In this document: piece after piece, positions 34,823-43,435 of the stretch
Numbering within the stretch: position 1 is the first letter of the stretch
Layout of the letters: every line of letters begins with the position of its first letter
Assembly: GCF_002980555.1 (NCBI RefSeq)
Contig: NZ_PVBT01000001.1
Span: 868,001 to 932,000 of the forward strand
Direction of reading: 5' to 3'
Source: Phyllobacterium myrsinacearum
GTDB lineage: Bacteria; Pseudomonadota; Alphaproteobacteria; Rhizobiales; Rhizobiaceae
Length of the DNA stretch: 64,000 nucleotides
Notes under the pieces: model-generated
Told to the model about the DNA's origin: nothing
What the model saw: the letters and a program-made list of their open reading frames with translations, nothing else
Databases searched by the model: none
Made by a program: the position numbers and the translations under genes

Positions 34823-37084
34823 ATGCTCTATTTTAGCCGCTGGAAGACACTTCTCATCTGGGCCGTTGTTCTCGTCGGCGTGATCCTGGCTCTGCCAAAT
34901 CTCTTTACGCCCATCCAGCTGGCGAACCTGCCGAACTGGCTGCCGAAGAAGCAGCTTGCCCTCGGACTTGATCTGGAAGGCGGCTCGCGCATCCGGCTGC
35001 AGGTGGACAAGGACAAGCTGGCGCAGACCGGCGCGGCCATCGAGGTGATGAACCGCCGTCTCAGCGAACTCGGCTATACCAATCCCAATGTGGAGAGCCA
35101 GAGAAGCGGGCGTGTGCTCGTCGAGGTTTCGGGTCTCTATGACTCGCAGCTGCTCAAGGATATTTTGAGCCTGACCGGCCAGCTGAGCTTCCGCATGATC
35201 GATACATCCGTGCCGGTGCAGCAGGCGATTGACGGCACGCCGCCGGAAGGCTCCGATGTTGTCTATTCCTTTGACGATCCGCCCGTGGCCTACCTCGTCA
35301 AGAAGGAAGCCATCGTCACCAACCAGAATTTCGTCGGGGCGCAGGCGGGTGTCGATACGGCCACCCAGCAGCCGGTCATCACCTTCAAGCTGGACAGCGC
35401 CGGCGCGGAACGGTTCTCCCGGGCGACCAAGGAAAACATCGGAAAGTCCTTCGCCATCGTGCTTGACGATCAGGTGCTGTCGGCACCGGTGATCAGCGAA
35501 GCCATTCCCGGCGATACGGGCCAGATCACCGGCAATTTCGACCTGTCCGGTGCCAGCAACCTTGCCATCGTCATGCGTGCCGGAGCATTGCCTGCACCTG
35601 TCACCGTGATTGAAGAACGCTCAGTCGGTACCGACCTTGGCGCCGCTGCCGTGTCTGCAGGCAAGATCGCTGCGCTCATCGGCGCCGGTCTCGTCATCCT
35701 GTTCATGCTGCTGACCTATGGCCTGCTGGGCGTGATTGCGAGCATCGCGCTTGTTGTCAACATCGTCCTGATCCTGGCGGTTCTGACCATATTCGGCGTG
35801 CCGCTCAGCCTTGCAGGCGTTGCCGGTATCGTCCTGACCATCGGCATGGCAGTGGACTCCAACGTTCTGATCTATGAGCGCATTCGTGAAGACCGGCGCG
35901 CCGGCTTTTCGGTCATTCAGGCCATCGATTCCGGATTTGCCCGCGCACAGGCCACAATCGTCGATGCCAATGTGACAACGCTGATTGCTGCGCTCGTCCT
36001 GTTTATCCTGGGCACCGGCCCCGTGCATGGCTTCGCCGTCACGGTCACCATCGGCATCGTCACCACGCTGTTCACCACCTTCACGCTGACGCGCTGGATG
36101 GTATCCGCCTGGGTGCAGTGGTCGAAGCCCAAGGAAGTGCCGCGCGCGCCGCTGAAGCTCGTTCCCAACAACACCAGAATACCCTTCATGCGCCTGCGCG
36201 GGCTGACGCTGGGTTTCTCCGCGCTGTCGAGCATTGCCGTCATCGTGCTGTTCCTTGTCGTCGGCATGAATTTCGGCATCGATTTCAAAGGCGGAACCAT
36301 GGTCGAGATCGCCTCCAATGAAGGGCCGATCGATCTGGACGATGTCTACAGCCGGCTGGATGACCTGAACATCGGCGATGTGAAGATCGAGCCGTTCAAA
36401 TCGGACAGCCGGGCGCTGATCACGGTCGGCAGTCAGCGCGAGGGCGAAAACGCCGAGCAGACCGTCGGTGTCAAAATCCGCGGCGAGCTTGATCAGGATT
36501 ATGAATTCCGCCGGGTTGATGTCATCGGCCCGACCGTATCGGGCGAGCTTGCCAAGGCAGGCGGACTGGCGGTCGCGCTCTCTCTGGCGGCAATCTTCGC
36601 CTATGTGTGGTTCCGCTTCGAATGGCACTTTGCCCTTGGCGCAATCATCGCGACCATCCATGACGTGGTGCTGCTGCTTGGCATGTTCATTGTCTTCCAG
36701 ATGGAGTTCAATCTCTGGAGCATCGCGGCGCTTCTGGCCATTGTCGGCTATTCGCTCAACGACACGGTGGTGATTTACGACCGCGTCCGGGAAAACCTGC
36801 GGCGGCATGGCAACAGCGTTTCGCTGTCGGCGGTTCTCGATGCCTCGATCAACCAGACATTGTCGCGCACCATCCTGACGTCGCTGGCCACCTTCCTTGC
36901 GCTGGTCGTGCTCTATGCCTATGGCGGCGACGATGTCCGCTCCTTTGCGCTGACCATCGCGGTCGGTATTGTCGTTGCGACCTATTCGTCGATCTTCATT
37001 GCCGGACCCTTGCTGATGCTGTTCGGGCTCAAGGGACGCGATGTGATCGACGATGCTCACCCCGCCGGGCAGAGCGGGGCATAA
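34823..37084 (+). CDS. secDF: Fused protein translocase SecDF, compact form
   Basis: A 753-residue fusion of SecD and SecF that uses the proton gradient to complete Sec export. It has the N-terminal helix (~10-26), the P1 periplasmic region with LALGLDLEGGSRIRLQVD and ANIVLDDQV-type sequences (SFAIVLDDQVLSAPVISE), the SecD helices (IVLTIGMAVDSNVLIYERIRED), then the SecF half (VGMNFGIDFKGGTMVEI, AIVGYSLNDTVVIYDRVREN). The P1 first half looks about 90 residues shorter than the rhizobial SecDF proteins I recall, closer to the compact SecDF of Bacillus and Thermus. It is downstream of yajC. Confidence 0.95.
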   Translation: MLYFSRWKTLLIWAVVLVGVILALPNLFTPIQLANLPNWLPKKQLALGLDLEGGSRIRLQVDKDKLAQTGAAIEVMNRRLSELGYTNPNVESQRSGRVLVEVSGLYDSQLLKDILSLTGQLSFRMIDTSVPVQQAIDGTPPEGSDVVYSFDDPPVAYLVKKEAIVTNQNFVGAQAGVDTATQQPVITFKLDSAGAERFSRATKENIGKSFAIVLDDQVLSAPVISEAIPGDTGQITGNFDLSGASNLAIVMRAGALPAPVTVIEERSVGTDLGAAAVSAGKIAALIGAGLVILFMLLTYGLLGVIASIALVVNIVLILAVLTIFGVPLSLAGVAGIVLTIGMAVDSNVLIYERIREDRRAGFSVIQAIDSGFARAQATIVDANVTTLIAALVLFILGTGPVHGFAVTVTIGIVTTLFTTFTLTRWMVSAWVQWSKPKEVPRAPLKLVPNNTRIPFMRLRGLTLGFSALSSIAVIVLFLVVGMNFGIDFKGGTMVEIASNEGPIDLDDVYSRLDDLNIGDVKIEPFKSDSRALITVGSQREGENAEQTVGVKIRGELDQDYEFRRVDVIGPTVSGELAKAGGLAVALSLAAIFAYVWFRFEWHFALGAIIATIHDVVLLLGMFIVFQMEFNLWSIAALLAIVGYSLNDTVVIYDRVRENLRRHGNSVSLSAVLDASINQTLSRTILTSLATFLALVVLYAYGGDDVRSFALTIAVGIVVATYSSIFIAGPLLMLFGLKGRDVIDDAHPAGQSGA

Positions 37085-37088
37085 GGCC

Positions 37089-37478
37089 GTGGCCAAGGGC
37101 ATTGAAATCCGCGACGCGCATTTTCCGGGCCGGGCACCCATCGATGCCTATGGCAATGGCGGATTCCGGTTTGCCGACATGTCGCATCGCGGGTCTATTT
37201 TGTGCCTGCCATCGGGCATCCATGGCTGGGCACCGAAGATCGAGACCGCGCTGACGGCGGAGGATCTGGCGCTCGTGTTCAAAGAGGCCGCCGATATCGA
37301 GATTCTGCTGGTGGGAACGGGCACCGAGTTGCGCCGCCTGCCGCAGGCCTTGCGTGACCTTTTGCGCGAGCACCGCATTTCCTCCGATCCCATGAGCACC
37401 GGTGCGGCCGTGCGCACCTACAATGTTCTGCTGGCGGAAGACCGCGCCGTCGCTGCGGCACTGATTGCAGTGGATTAA
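37089..37478 (+). CDS. Mth938-like (DUF498/NDUFAF3-like) protein
   Basis: A 129-residue protein of the Mth938/DUF498 fold, the bacterial relative of the mitochondrial complex I assembly factor NDUFAF3. Signatures are IEIRDAHFPGRAPIDAYGNGGFRFADMSHRGSILCLPSGI and the conserved EILLVGTGTELRRLP and ISSDPMSTGAAVRTYNVLLAEDRAVAAALI. GTG 37089 follows AAGG and fits the family; ATG 37053 would overlap secDF by 32 bases. In alphaproteobacteria this gene commonly follows secDF. It is followed 27 bases later by the phytoene-synthase-like gene. The biochemical role in bacteria is not established. Confidence 0.88.
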   Translation: MAKGIEIRDAHFPGRAPIDAYGNGGFRFADMSHRGSILCLPSGIHGWAPKIETALTAEDLALVFKEAADIEILLVGTGTELRRLPQALRDLLREHRISSDPMSTGAAVRTYNVLLAEDRAVAAALIAVD

Positions 37479-37505
37479 ACCAGCGGTTCTCTGTATCTCA
37501 ACCCC

Positions 37506-38342
37506 ATGAACGCGAACCAGACCCACTGCCTGCAATTGCTGCGCGATGCCGACCCCGACCGCTACCTCTCGGTGCTGTATGCGCCGGAGGACAAGCGGGG
37601 TGCCCTGGCCGCCCTTTACGCCTTTAATGTCGAGATTGCCCGTATCCGCGACCTGATTCATGATCCGCTGCCGGGCGAGGTGCGCCTGCAATGGTGGCGC
37701 GATCTGATCAACGGCACGGAGCATGGCGAGGCCGTCGGCAATCCGGTGGCGGCGGCGCTGCTGGAGGCGATCAAGGTCCACAATCTGCCGCGCGCGGCTT
37801 TCGACAATTACTGCGAAGCCCGCATCTTCGACCTCTATGACGATCCGATGCCGAGCCGCAACGATCTTGAGGGCTATTGCGGCGAGACGGCCTCGGCCTT
37901 GATCCAGCTTGCCTGTCTTGTGCTCGATGCGCAAAAGGCGCCCGCCCATGCGGATATGGCGGGGCATGCGGGGGTTGCGCAGGCCATTACCGGCCTTCTG
38001 CGTCTCCTGCCGCTGCACCGGCGGCGCGGTCAGGTCTATATTCCGGCCGATATTCTTTCTGCCGTCGGCTGCAGCGCCGAAACAGTGCTTGACGGCGCCG
38101 ACAAGGACGGGGTCAAGCGCGCCATCGATGCGATGATTGCACTGGCGGAAGATCATCTCGGCAAATACGAGGCCGGTGCAAAATCGCTCCCCGCCGCTTT
38201 GCGTCCGGCCTATCTGCCGGTCAGCCTGACGAGAACCTATCTGAAGGGGATCAAGGCCAGCGGCGCCGCCGCAGCCGATGAAACAGCGGTGGTTTCACCG
38301 TTGAAGCGCCAGTGGGTGATGTTCAGGGCATCCATGCGCTAG
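37506..38342 (+). CDS. Squalene/phytoene synthase family protein, NDUFAF6-like
   Basis: A 278-residue all-helical protein of the trans-isoprenyl synthase family. RYLSVLYAPEDKRGALAALYAFNVEIARIRDLI is the family's N-terminus, and QAITGLLRLLPLHRRRGQVYIPADIL is the second conserved region. Both Asp-rich metal-binding motifs of real phytoene synthases (DDxxD and the NILRD-x-x-ED region) are missing, so catalysis is doubtful. Homologues without these residues include mitochondrial NDUFAF6, and the neighbour is an NDUFAF3-like gene. I therefore read it as a complex-I-related assembly protein, by inference only. Confidence 0.82.
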   Translation: MNANQTHCLQLLRDADPDRYLSVLYAPEDKRGALAALYAFNVEIARIRDLIHDPLPGEVRLQWWRDLINGTEHGEAVGNPVAAALLEAIKVHNLPRAAFDNYCEARIFDLYDDPMPSRNDLEGYCGETASALIQLACLVLDAQKAPAHADMAGHAGVAQAITGLLRLLPLHRRRGQVYIPADILSAVGCSAETVLDGADKDGVKRAIDAMIALAEDHLGKYEAGAKSLPAALRPAYLPVSLTRTYLKGIKASGAAAADETAVVSPLKRQWVMFRASMR

Positions 38343-38388
38343 CCTTGGATGGTGTTAGCGTTGTGCGTGTTTCGACACGCTTTGCTCG

Positions 38389-39798
38389 TTACTCCGCAGC
38401 CTCGGCCACCGCAGGCAGGCCCAGCCATGCCCGGCAATCCGCAAGTGCGCGCGCGCTCATGGCCCGTTTCTTGGCGTTGGTCTTTTCCTTGCCGCGCAGC
38501 CGTTTGCCTTCTGACTTCGGTGCTTCAATCGGCGGGAACAGGCCGAAATTGACATTCATCGGCTGGAAGGAGCGTTTGCCGGGTTCTTCGTCACTGACGA
38601 TGTGCCCGCCGGTGATGTGTCCGAGCAGCGCGCCGAACGCCGTGGTGAGCGGCGGCGGTGCCAAAGTCTGCCCCAGTCTTTCCGCCGCGGCGAACCGTCC
38701 GGCAAGCAGGCCGATGGCCGCCGATTCCACATAACCTTCGCAGCCGGTGATCTGACCGGCAAAGCGCAGGCCCGGACGGGATTTCAGCTGCAGCGTCGGA
38801 TCCAGCAGGATGGGCGAATTCAGGTAGGTATTGCGGTGCAGGCCGCCCAGCCGCGCAAACTCCGCATGCTCGAGGCCGGGGATCATCCGGAAAATCTCGG
38901 TCTGCGCCCCATATTTCAGCTTCGTCTGGAAACCGACCATGTTGTAGAGCGTGCCAAGCGCATTGTCCTGCCGCAGCTGCACGACGGCATAGGCCTTGAC
39001 CGTGGGGTTGTGTTCGTTGGTCAGGCCCATCGGCTTCATCGGGCCGTGACGCAGCGTTTCGACACCGCGTTCGGCCATGACTTCGATGGGCAGGCAGCCG
39101 TCGAAATAGGGCGTGCCTTCCCATTGCTTGAATTCGGTCTTGTCGCCGGCAATCAGCGCCTGCACGAAAGCCTCATACTGCTCCTTGGTCATCGGGCAGT
39201 TGATGTAGTCCTTGCCGGTGCCGCCGGGGCCGACCTTGTCATAGCGCGACTGGAACCAGCAGGTGTTCATGTCGATGCTGTCGAAGTGCACGATGGGTGC
39301 AATGGCATCGAAGAAGGCGAGGGCATCGGCGCCGGTCTGCCTGCCGATGGCTTCGGCCAGCGATGGTGCCGTCAACGGCCCGGTGGCGATGATGACCTTG
39401 TCCCACTCTGCCGGGGGCAGGCCGGTGATCTCTTCGCGCTCGATGGTGATCAGCGGGTGGGCTTCAAGCTTCGCCGTCACAGCCTGGGCAAAACCGTCCC
39501 GGTCCACGGCGAGGGCGCCGCCTGCGGGAACCTGATGGGAATCGGCCGATGCCATGATCAGCGAATTGGCGAGACGCATTTCCGCATGCAGCACGCCGAC
39601 GGCATTGGTTTGCGCGTCATCGGAGCGGAACGAATTGGAGCAGACAAGCTCGGCAAGATCCTGCGTCTTGTGCGCGTCCGTGCCGCGAACAGGACGCATC
39701 TCGTGCAGGATGACGGGAATGCCTGCCTCGGCGAGTTGCCATGAAGCTTCGGAACCGGCGAGACCGCCGCCAATGATGTGTACGGGTGTGTGTGACAT
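38389..39798 (-). CDS. trmFO: Methylenetetrahydrofolate--tRNA-(uracil-5-)-methyltransferase TrmFO
   Basis: A 469-residue flavoenzyme that makes 5-methyluridine at position 54 of tRNA using folate as the methyl donor. The FAD-binding opening [31 protein letters not shown] is at residues ~5-35, followed by [12 protein letters not shown], and later [19 protein letters not shown] and [24 protein letters not shown]. The open frame runs 143 codons further upstream, but that extension is a shadow of the aldo/keto reductase; ATG 39798 with GGGGTCC before it is the family start. It converges with the NDUFAF6-like gene. Confidence 0.96.
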   Translation of the reverse strand: MSHTPVHIIGGGLAGSEASWQLAEAGIPVILHEMRPVRGTDAHKTQDLAELVCSNSFRSDDAQTNAVGVLHAEMRLANSLIMASADSHQVPAGGALAVDRDGFAQAVTAKLEAHPLITIEREEITGLPPAEWDKVIIATGPLTAPSLAEAIGRQTGADALAFFDAIAPIVHFDSIDMNTCWFQSRYDKVGPGGTGKDYINCPMTKEQYEAFVQALIAGDKTEFKQWEGTPYFDGCLPIEVMAERGVETLRHGPMKPMGLTNEHNPTVKAYAVVQLRQDNALGTLYNMVGFQTKLKYGAQTEIFRMIPGLEHAEFARLGGLHRNTYLNSPILLDPTLQLKSRPGLRFAGQITGCEGYVESAAIGLLAGRFAAAERLGQTLAPPPLTTAFGALLGHITGGHIVSDEEPGKRSFQPMNVNFGLFPPIEAPKSEGKRLRGKEKTNAKKRAMSARALADCRAWLGLPAVAEAAE

Positions 39799-39843
39799 AG
39801 GACCCCAATAAACCGTTTGGCGTCCGGCTTCAATGGTGCAAAA

Positions 39844-39868
39844 GCCGCTGCGGATATTCCGCAGCGGC
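39844..39868 (-). terminator. Terminator after the aldo/keto reductase gene
   Basis: GCCGCTGCGGA pairs with TCCGCAGCGGC around a 3-base loop, 11 bases beyond the reductase stop on the minus strand, followed by TTTTG. It separates that gene from trmFO downstream. Confidence 0.85.
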
Positions 39869-39878
39869 CTGCGGTGTG

Positions 39879-40823
39879 TCAGGCGCTGGCTTTGTCGAGT
39901 TCGGCGATGTCCGCCGTGTCGAGTGTCAGGGACGCCGCCTTGATCAGGCTTTCCAGCTGTTGCAGCGACGTGGCGCTGGCGATGGGGGCGGTGACGCCTT
40001 CGCGTGCGATAATCCAGGCCAGGGCAATCTCGGCCTGCTTGGCGCCATGCTTGGCTGCAATCGCGTCCAGCGCCGCGAGGATGCGGTAGCCGCGCGCATT
40101 GAGATAGGCTTTGACAGCGCCGCCGCGCTGGCTCTGTCCAAGATCGGCTTCGCTGCGGTATTTGCCCGAGAGAAACCCGCGCGCAAGGCTGAAATAGGTG
40201 ATGACGCCGATATCCTCGGCCATGCACAGGTCGCGCAGCGCGCCATCATAGCCGGCGCGGTCATAGAGATTGTATTCCGGCTGGAGCACGTCATAGCGCG
40301 GCAGGCCATCGGCCTTGGCGGTGTCGAGCGCTGCGCGCAGCTGGTTGGCATCGTAATTGGACGCGCCGATGGATTTGATCTTGCCGGCTTTCAGCAGCTT
40401 GTCGTAGGCGGCAAGCGATTCCGCATGCGGCGTTGCCGGATCCGGCCAATGGGAGAGGTAGAGATCGATGGCATCCACCTGCAGGCGCTTCAGCGATGCT
40501 TCGACGGCCTCGGCGATATTGGCGGCCTGAAGGTTCTTGCCCTTGCCCATGTCGCCGCCGACCTTGGTGATGATGATCATCCTGTCGCGGGTGCCGCGGG
40601 ATTTCATCCATTCGCCGATGATGGTTTCCGATTCACCGCCGCTGTTTCCCGGAACCCAGCTTGAATAGACATTGGCCGTATCGACCGTGTTGAGGCCCGC
40701 ATCGGCAAAGCGGTCAAGCAGGTCAAAGGAGGTTTTCTTGTCGGCGGTCCAGCCGAAGACATTGCCGCCGAAAACCAGCGGAGCAATCGACAGGCCTGTG
40801 CGGCCAAGAGGGCGTTTATGCAT
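39879..40823 (-). CDS. Aldo/keto reductase
   Basis: A 314-residue NADPH-dependent oxidoreductase of the AKR superfamily (YajO/Tas-like). The catalytic tetrad is visible: Asp and Tyr in [12 protein letters not shown] (~45-56), Lys in IIITKVGG, and His in DLYLSHWPD. The NADPH-binding region is in [12 protein letters not shown] and [14 protein letters not shown]. The carbonyl substrate cannot be told from sequence. ATG 40823 opens with the family's [20 protein letters not shown]. It ends in the hairpin at 39844. Confidence 0.93.
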   Translation of the reverse strand: MHKRPLGRTGLSIAPLVFGGNVFGWTADKKTSFDLLDRFADAGLNTVDTANVYSSWVPGNSGGESETIIGEWMKSRGTRDRMIIITKVGGDMGKGKNLQAANIAEAVEASLKRLQVDAIDLYLSHWPDPATPHAESLAAYDKLLKAGKIKSIGASNYDANQLRAALDTAKADGLPRYDVLQPEYNLYDRAGYDGALRDLCMAEDIGVITYFSLARGFLSGKYRSEADLGQSQRGGAVKAYLNARGYRILAALDAIAAKHGAKQAEIALAWIIAREGVTAPIASATSLQQLESLIKAASLTLDTADIAELDKASA

Positions 40824-40984
40824 GGTAAGTCTCCCGGGGAGGACGTGAAGGGGGACTCAGACTGTAGAACTCCGGCGTTCGTCTTTCCAGCCTGGCTTTG
40901 ACCCGAATGGTCGCAGGCGTGGATTGCAACGGACGTCGTTTGAAATGCAGGCGGTGAGCAGATGTCTCGAACCGCATACCCCTG

Positions 40985-41110
40985 AAACAACAACACCCAC
41001 CGCGGGAGGAGGTGCGGTGGGTGCCGTTTTGTAAAGACCGGCTGGGAGGAGGAGTGCCGGCCTTTGATCGCGGGGGCTCTGGGAGGAGGATGAACCCCGG
41101 CGATATTCTG
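40985..41110 (-). ncRNA. CcsR/cuckoo-type small RNA, three CCUCCUCCC hairpins
   Basis: On the minus strand, just 15 bases after the DUF1127 stop, three hairpins follow in series, and each exposes CCTCCTCCC in its loop: stem 41067-41076 with 41095-41104 (motif 41081-41089), stem 41033-41042 with 41056-41065 (motif 41044-41052), and stem 40994-41003 with 41014-41023 (motif 41004-41012, perfect 10-bp stem). Stems one and two each have one mismatch. A downstream gene for a DUF1127 protein plus repeated anti-Shine-Dalgarno loops is the layout of the CcsR/cuckoo RNA family of alphaproteobacteria, processed from the mRNA 3' end. The RNA is predicted to base-pair with GGAGG ribosome-binding sites. 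RNA ends are estimates. Confidence 0.85.
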
Positions 41111-41118
41111 TTATGCGA

Positions 41119-41265
41119 TTAGCGTACTGCGGACTTCTTGGCGACGAACGGGATGTCCGAGCGGGAGATGCCCAGGTCGTTCAGTTCGCGGGTCGACAGA
41201 CGGTTCAGCTCGGAAACCGTGTCACGGTAACGGCGCCAGTTGCTGTAGGAGCGGATAAGGTTCAT
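41119..41265 (-). CDS. DUF1127 small protein
   Basis: A 48-residue basic protein, MNLIRSYSNWRRYRDTVSEL at the start, then the DUF1127 core LNRLSTRELNDLGISRSDIPF and an AKKSAVR tail. In-frame ATG 41277 is an alternative, four codons upstream. Related proteins (CcaF1 in Rhodobacter) are small RNA-binding proteins made from the same transcript as CcsR RNAs. The three CCTCCTCCC hairpins directly downstream support that role here. An inverted repeat CTTGGC-N11-GCCAAG lies upstream at 41334-41356, possibly an operator. Too short for standard ORF calling. Confidence 0.9.
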   Translation of the reverse strand: MNLIRSYSNWRRYRDTVSELNRLSTRELNDLGISRSDIPFVAKKSAVR

Positions 41266-41534
41266 TTCATTCACCATTCGGTTCAGTTGTTTCGTTGATC
41301 ACTCTTGATCGTTGAGCTGAAGATAGTGGATGCCTTGGCGAATGTGCAGAGCCAAGTTTGCAGATCAGCTATGCATATGTTGCATTGCATCATTAATCGA
41401 TTTTAATTGCTGCGTCGCACAAATGTCATCTTCATGACCTTTAGCCCGAATCCGGCTGCAATTGCGTTTTCAATGTGGCTGGCATTATCAGGGGCAGGAC
41501 CCTAATCTTACATCTCGAGTCGGGAGAAGAATGC

Positions 41535-42647
41535 ATGATAGTCGGTTTTACCCTGCGCAAGCACATTGCACGGTGGCAGCGTGACGGGTTGATCGATGAC
41601 GCCACGGCGGAACGCCTGCGCAAGGATATTGCCGGGCAGGGCCCGGGTTTCGGCCTGGGGAATGTTTTGGCCATACTGGGCGTCATTCTGCTTGGCGCTG
41701 CCCTGCTGTCGCTGATTGCCGCCAATTGGGAAGCCATGCCGCGCCTTGTTCGCGTCGGGTTGATCTTTGCCGTGCTCTGGTGCGGTTATCTCGGCGGCGC
41801 ATGGCGGGCGAACAAGGGCGATGCGATTTTCAGTGAGGCGCTCTATCTCCTGGGGGCCATCGCCTTCGGTGCGGGGATCGCCCTGGTCGGCCAGATGTAT
41901 CATCTGTCGGGGGATGTGGCGTCCGCGGCGCTGCTCTGGGCTGGAGGGACGGTTGTCGCCGCGCTGCTGTTGCGCTCGTCGACACTGGTCTCCACTAGCA
42001 TCGTGATTGCCGGTTTCTATCTCGTGGCCAGCCTGGAACCGGAAACGGCATCGCGCCTGTCCTATATCTGGATCGTTCCGGTCTTCGCGGTGATTGCGGC
42101 GGGCCTGATATGGTATACGGGCGCGCAGGTGGCCCGGCATTTTCTCGCTGTCCTCGTGCTGGCCTTTGTCTGCATCGTTCACTTCGACCGGGATGTCACT
42201 GTCGTCTTGTGGATGACGCTGATTGCCGGGCTTGGCCTGTTTCTGCTCGACGCCTTGTATCCGGACATACTGGACCGGGCGACCGGATGGAGCATCGGTC
42301 TTGGCGCTTATGGATTTCTCGCGGTGCAGATGGTGCTGCTGATTTTCCAGTTCAATGACCACATCTTTGCCCGGACTCGCGATGTCATGACGGGTATTGT
42401 CATCCTTGCCGTGGCGATCGCCGGTCTGGCCCTGTCGGGGCATCGCAATCTCGCGATACGGTGGAGCGCCTATGGATTGTTTTCGCTTGAGGTCCTCTAC
42501 ATCGCGTTCGAGACCATCGGCACAATGATCGGCACGGCGGGCTTCTTCCTGACCGTCGGCGTGCTTGTCCTGTTGCTTGCGGTGTTCGTTATCCGCATGG
42601 AGCGCCGTCTTCACAAAAAGAGTCTGGTGAAAGGTGCAGCATCATGA
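41535..42647 (+). CDS. DUF2157 multi-pass membrane protein
   Basis: A 370-residue membrane protein with about ten hydrophobic segments after a short cytosolic N-terminus (RKHIARWQRDGLIDDATAERLRKDI, the DUF2157 opening). The first helices include GNVLAILGVILLGAALLSLIAANWEAMPRL, also family-typical. GGGAGAAG precedes ATG 41535, which decides the start over the longer open frame. It overlaps the next gene by four bases (ATGA), a conserved pairing with GDYXXLXY-domain proteins. The function is unknown; a role in envelope or transport is only a guess. Confidence 0.85.
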   Translation: MIVGFTLRKHIARWQRDGLIDDATAERLRKDIAGQGPGFGLGNVLAILGVILLGAALLSLIAANWEAMPRLVRVGLIFAVLWCGYLGGAWRANKGDAIFSEALYLLGAIAFGAGIALVGQMYHLSGDVASAALLWAGGTVVAALLLRSSTLVSTSIVIAGFYLVASLEPETASRLSYIWIVPVFAVIAAGLIWYTGAQVARHFLAVLVLAFVCIVHFDRDVTVVLWMTLIAGLGLFLLDALYPDILDRATGWSIGLGAYGFLAVQMVLLIFQFNDHIFARTRDVMTGIVILAVAIAGLALSGHRNLAIRWSAYGLFSLEVLYIAFETIGTMIGTAGFFLTVGVLVLLLAVFVIRMERRLHKKSLVKGAAS

Positions 42648-43201
42648 AAACAAAGTATTTTTTGCTGCCGGCTTTGATTGTTGCGCTTCTGCAGTCGGGC
42701 GCGCTTTATGCCATGGTGGAAAAGCACGCGATGATTTTGCGCCATGGCACAATGATCACGCTGGCCACGCAGCCGGTCGATCCGCGTGACCTGTTGCGCG
42801 GCGAATATGTGCGGCTCGGCTATGGGATTTCATCCGTCGAAGCCGACAAGGTGAGCGGCACCAAGCCGGATACCACCGGTCTTGCCGACATCTATGTCAC
42901 GCTGAAAGAGGGGGCGGACGGCCGGTGGAGTCTTACTGGTGCCTCCTGGCAGAAGCGCCGGGATCTGGCGGCGGGTGAAGTCCAGATGCGTGGTCAGACG
43001 CTGACGGGTGCCATGGGCGCCTTTGCGGTGCAGTACGGCATTGAACGCTATTACCTCCCCGAAGGATGGGGCCGTGCGGTCGAGAAGGTGCAGGGCGAAC
43101 GCGGCGTCGATGCGGTGATTGCCGTCTCCGGTTCGGGTGAAGCCCAGATTCGCTCGCTCAAATACAATGGACGCCTGCTTTATCAGGAGCCGGCATACTG
43201 A
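42644..43201 (+). CDS. GDYXXLXY-domain protein
   Basis: A 185-residue protein with an N-terminal membrane anchor or signal (YFLLPALIVALLQSGALYA). The conserved motif appears as GEYVRLGY near residue 52, in DPRDLLRGEYVRLGYGIS, and the remainder is beta-rich (YVTLKEGADGRW, YGIERYYLPEGWGRAVE). The family is annotated after this motif and nearly always follows a DUF2157 gene, as here with overlapping ATGA. The two are probably one functional unit in the envelope; the activity is unknown. Confidence 0.87.
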   Translation: MKTKYFLLPALIVALLQSGALYAMVEKHAMILRHGTMITLATQPVDPRDLLRGEYVRLGYGISSVEADKVSGTKPDTTGLADIYVTLKEGADGRWSLTGASWQKRRDLAAGEVQMRGQTLTGAMGAFAVQYGIERYYLPEGWGRAVEKVQGERGVDAVIAVSGSGEAQIRSLKYNGRLLYQEPAY

Positions 43202-43263
43202 AGCAGCGTCATCGCGCAGCTTTGAAAAAGCCATTCAACCTATTGAAATATTTGAAAAAAGAG

Positions 43264-43346
43264 TGGTGCGGATAGAGGGACTCGAACCCCCACGGTCTCC
43301 CGCCAGAACCTAAATCTGGTGCGTCTACCAATTTCGCCATATCCGC
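43264..43346 (-). tRNA. tRNA-Leu (TAG)
   Basis: The reverse strand folds with acceptor GCGGATA/TATCCGC, a D-arm (GGCGAAATTGGTAGACGC), anticodon loop ATTTAGGTT giving TAG, a long variable arm as in tRNA-Leu (GGCGGGAGACC), a T-arm GGTTCGAGTCC, and encoded CCA. It is 83 bases long. Confidence 0.97.
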
Positions 43347-43435
43347 AGATGAGGGCCGTATCCGGCCCTCAAGCGCCGGTCTCTATATCACCCTCTTTCC
43401 GGGGGTCAAAGGAAAAAGCCGCCGCTTGAACAGGA

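Noticed and set aside
39799-40227. 143-codon N-terminal extension of the trmFO frame
   Set aside because: Overlaps the aldo/keto reductase gene on the same strand in another frame, and TrmFO homologues start at [12 protein letters not shown].
41334-41356. CTTGGC-N11-GCCAAG inverted repeat upstream of the DUF1127 gene
   Set aside because: It looks like a possible operator, but a 6-bp repeat with no conserved regulator or consensus is not enough to report as a finding; noted in the gene entry.
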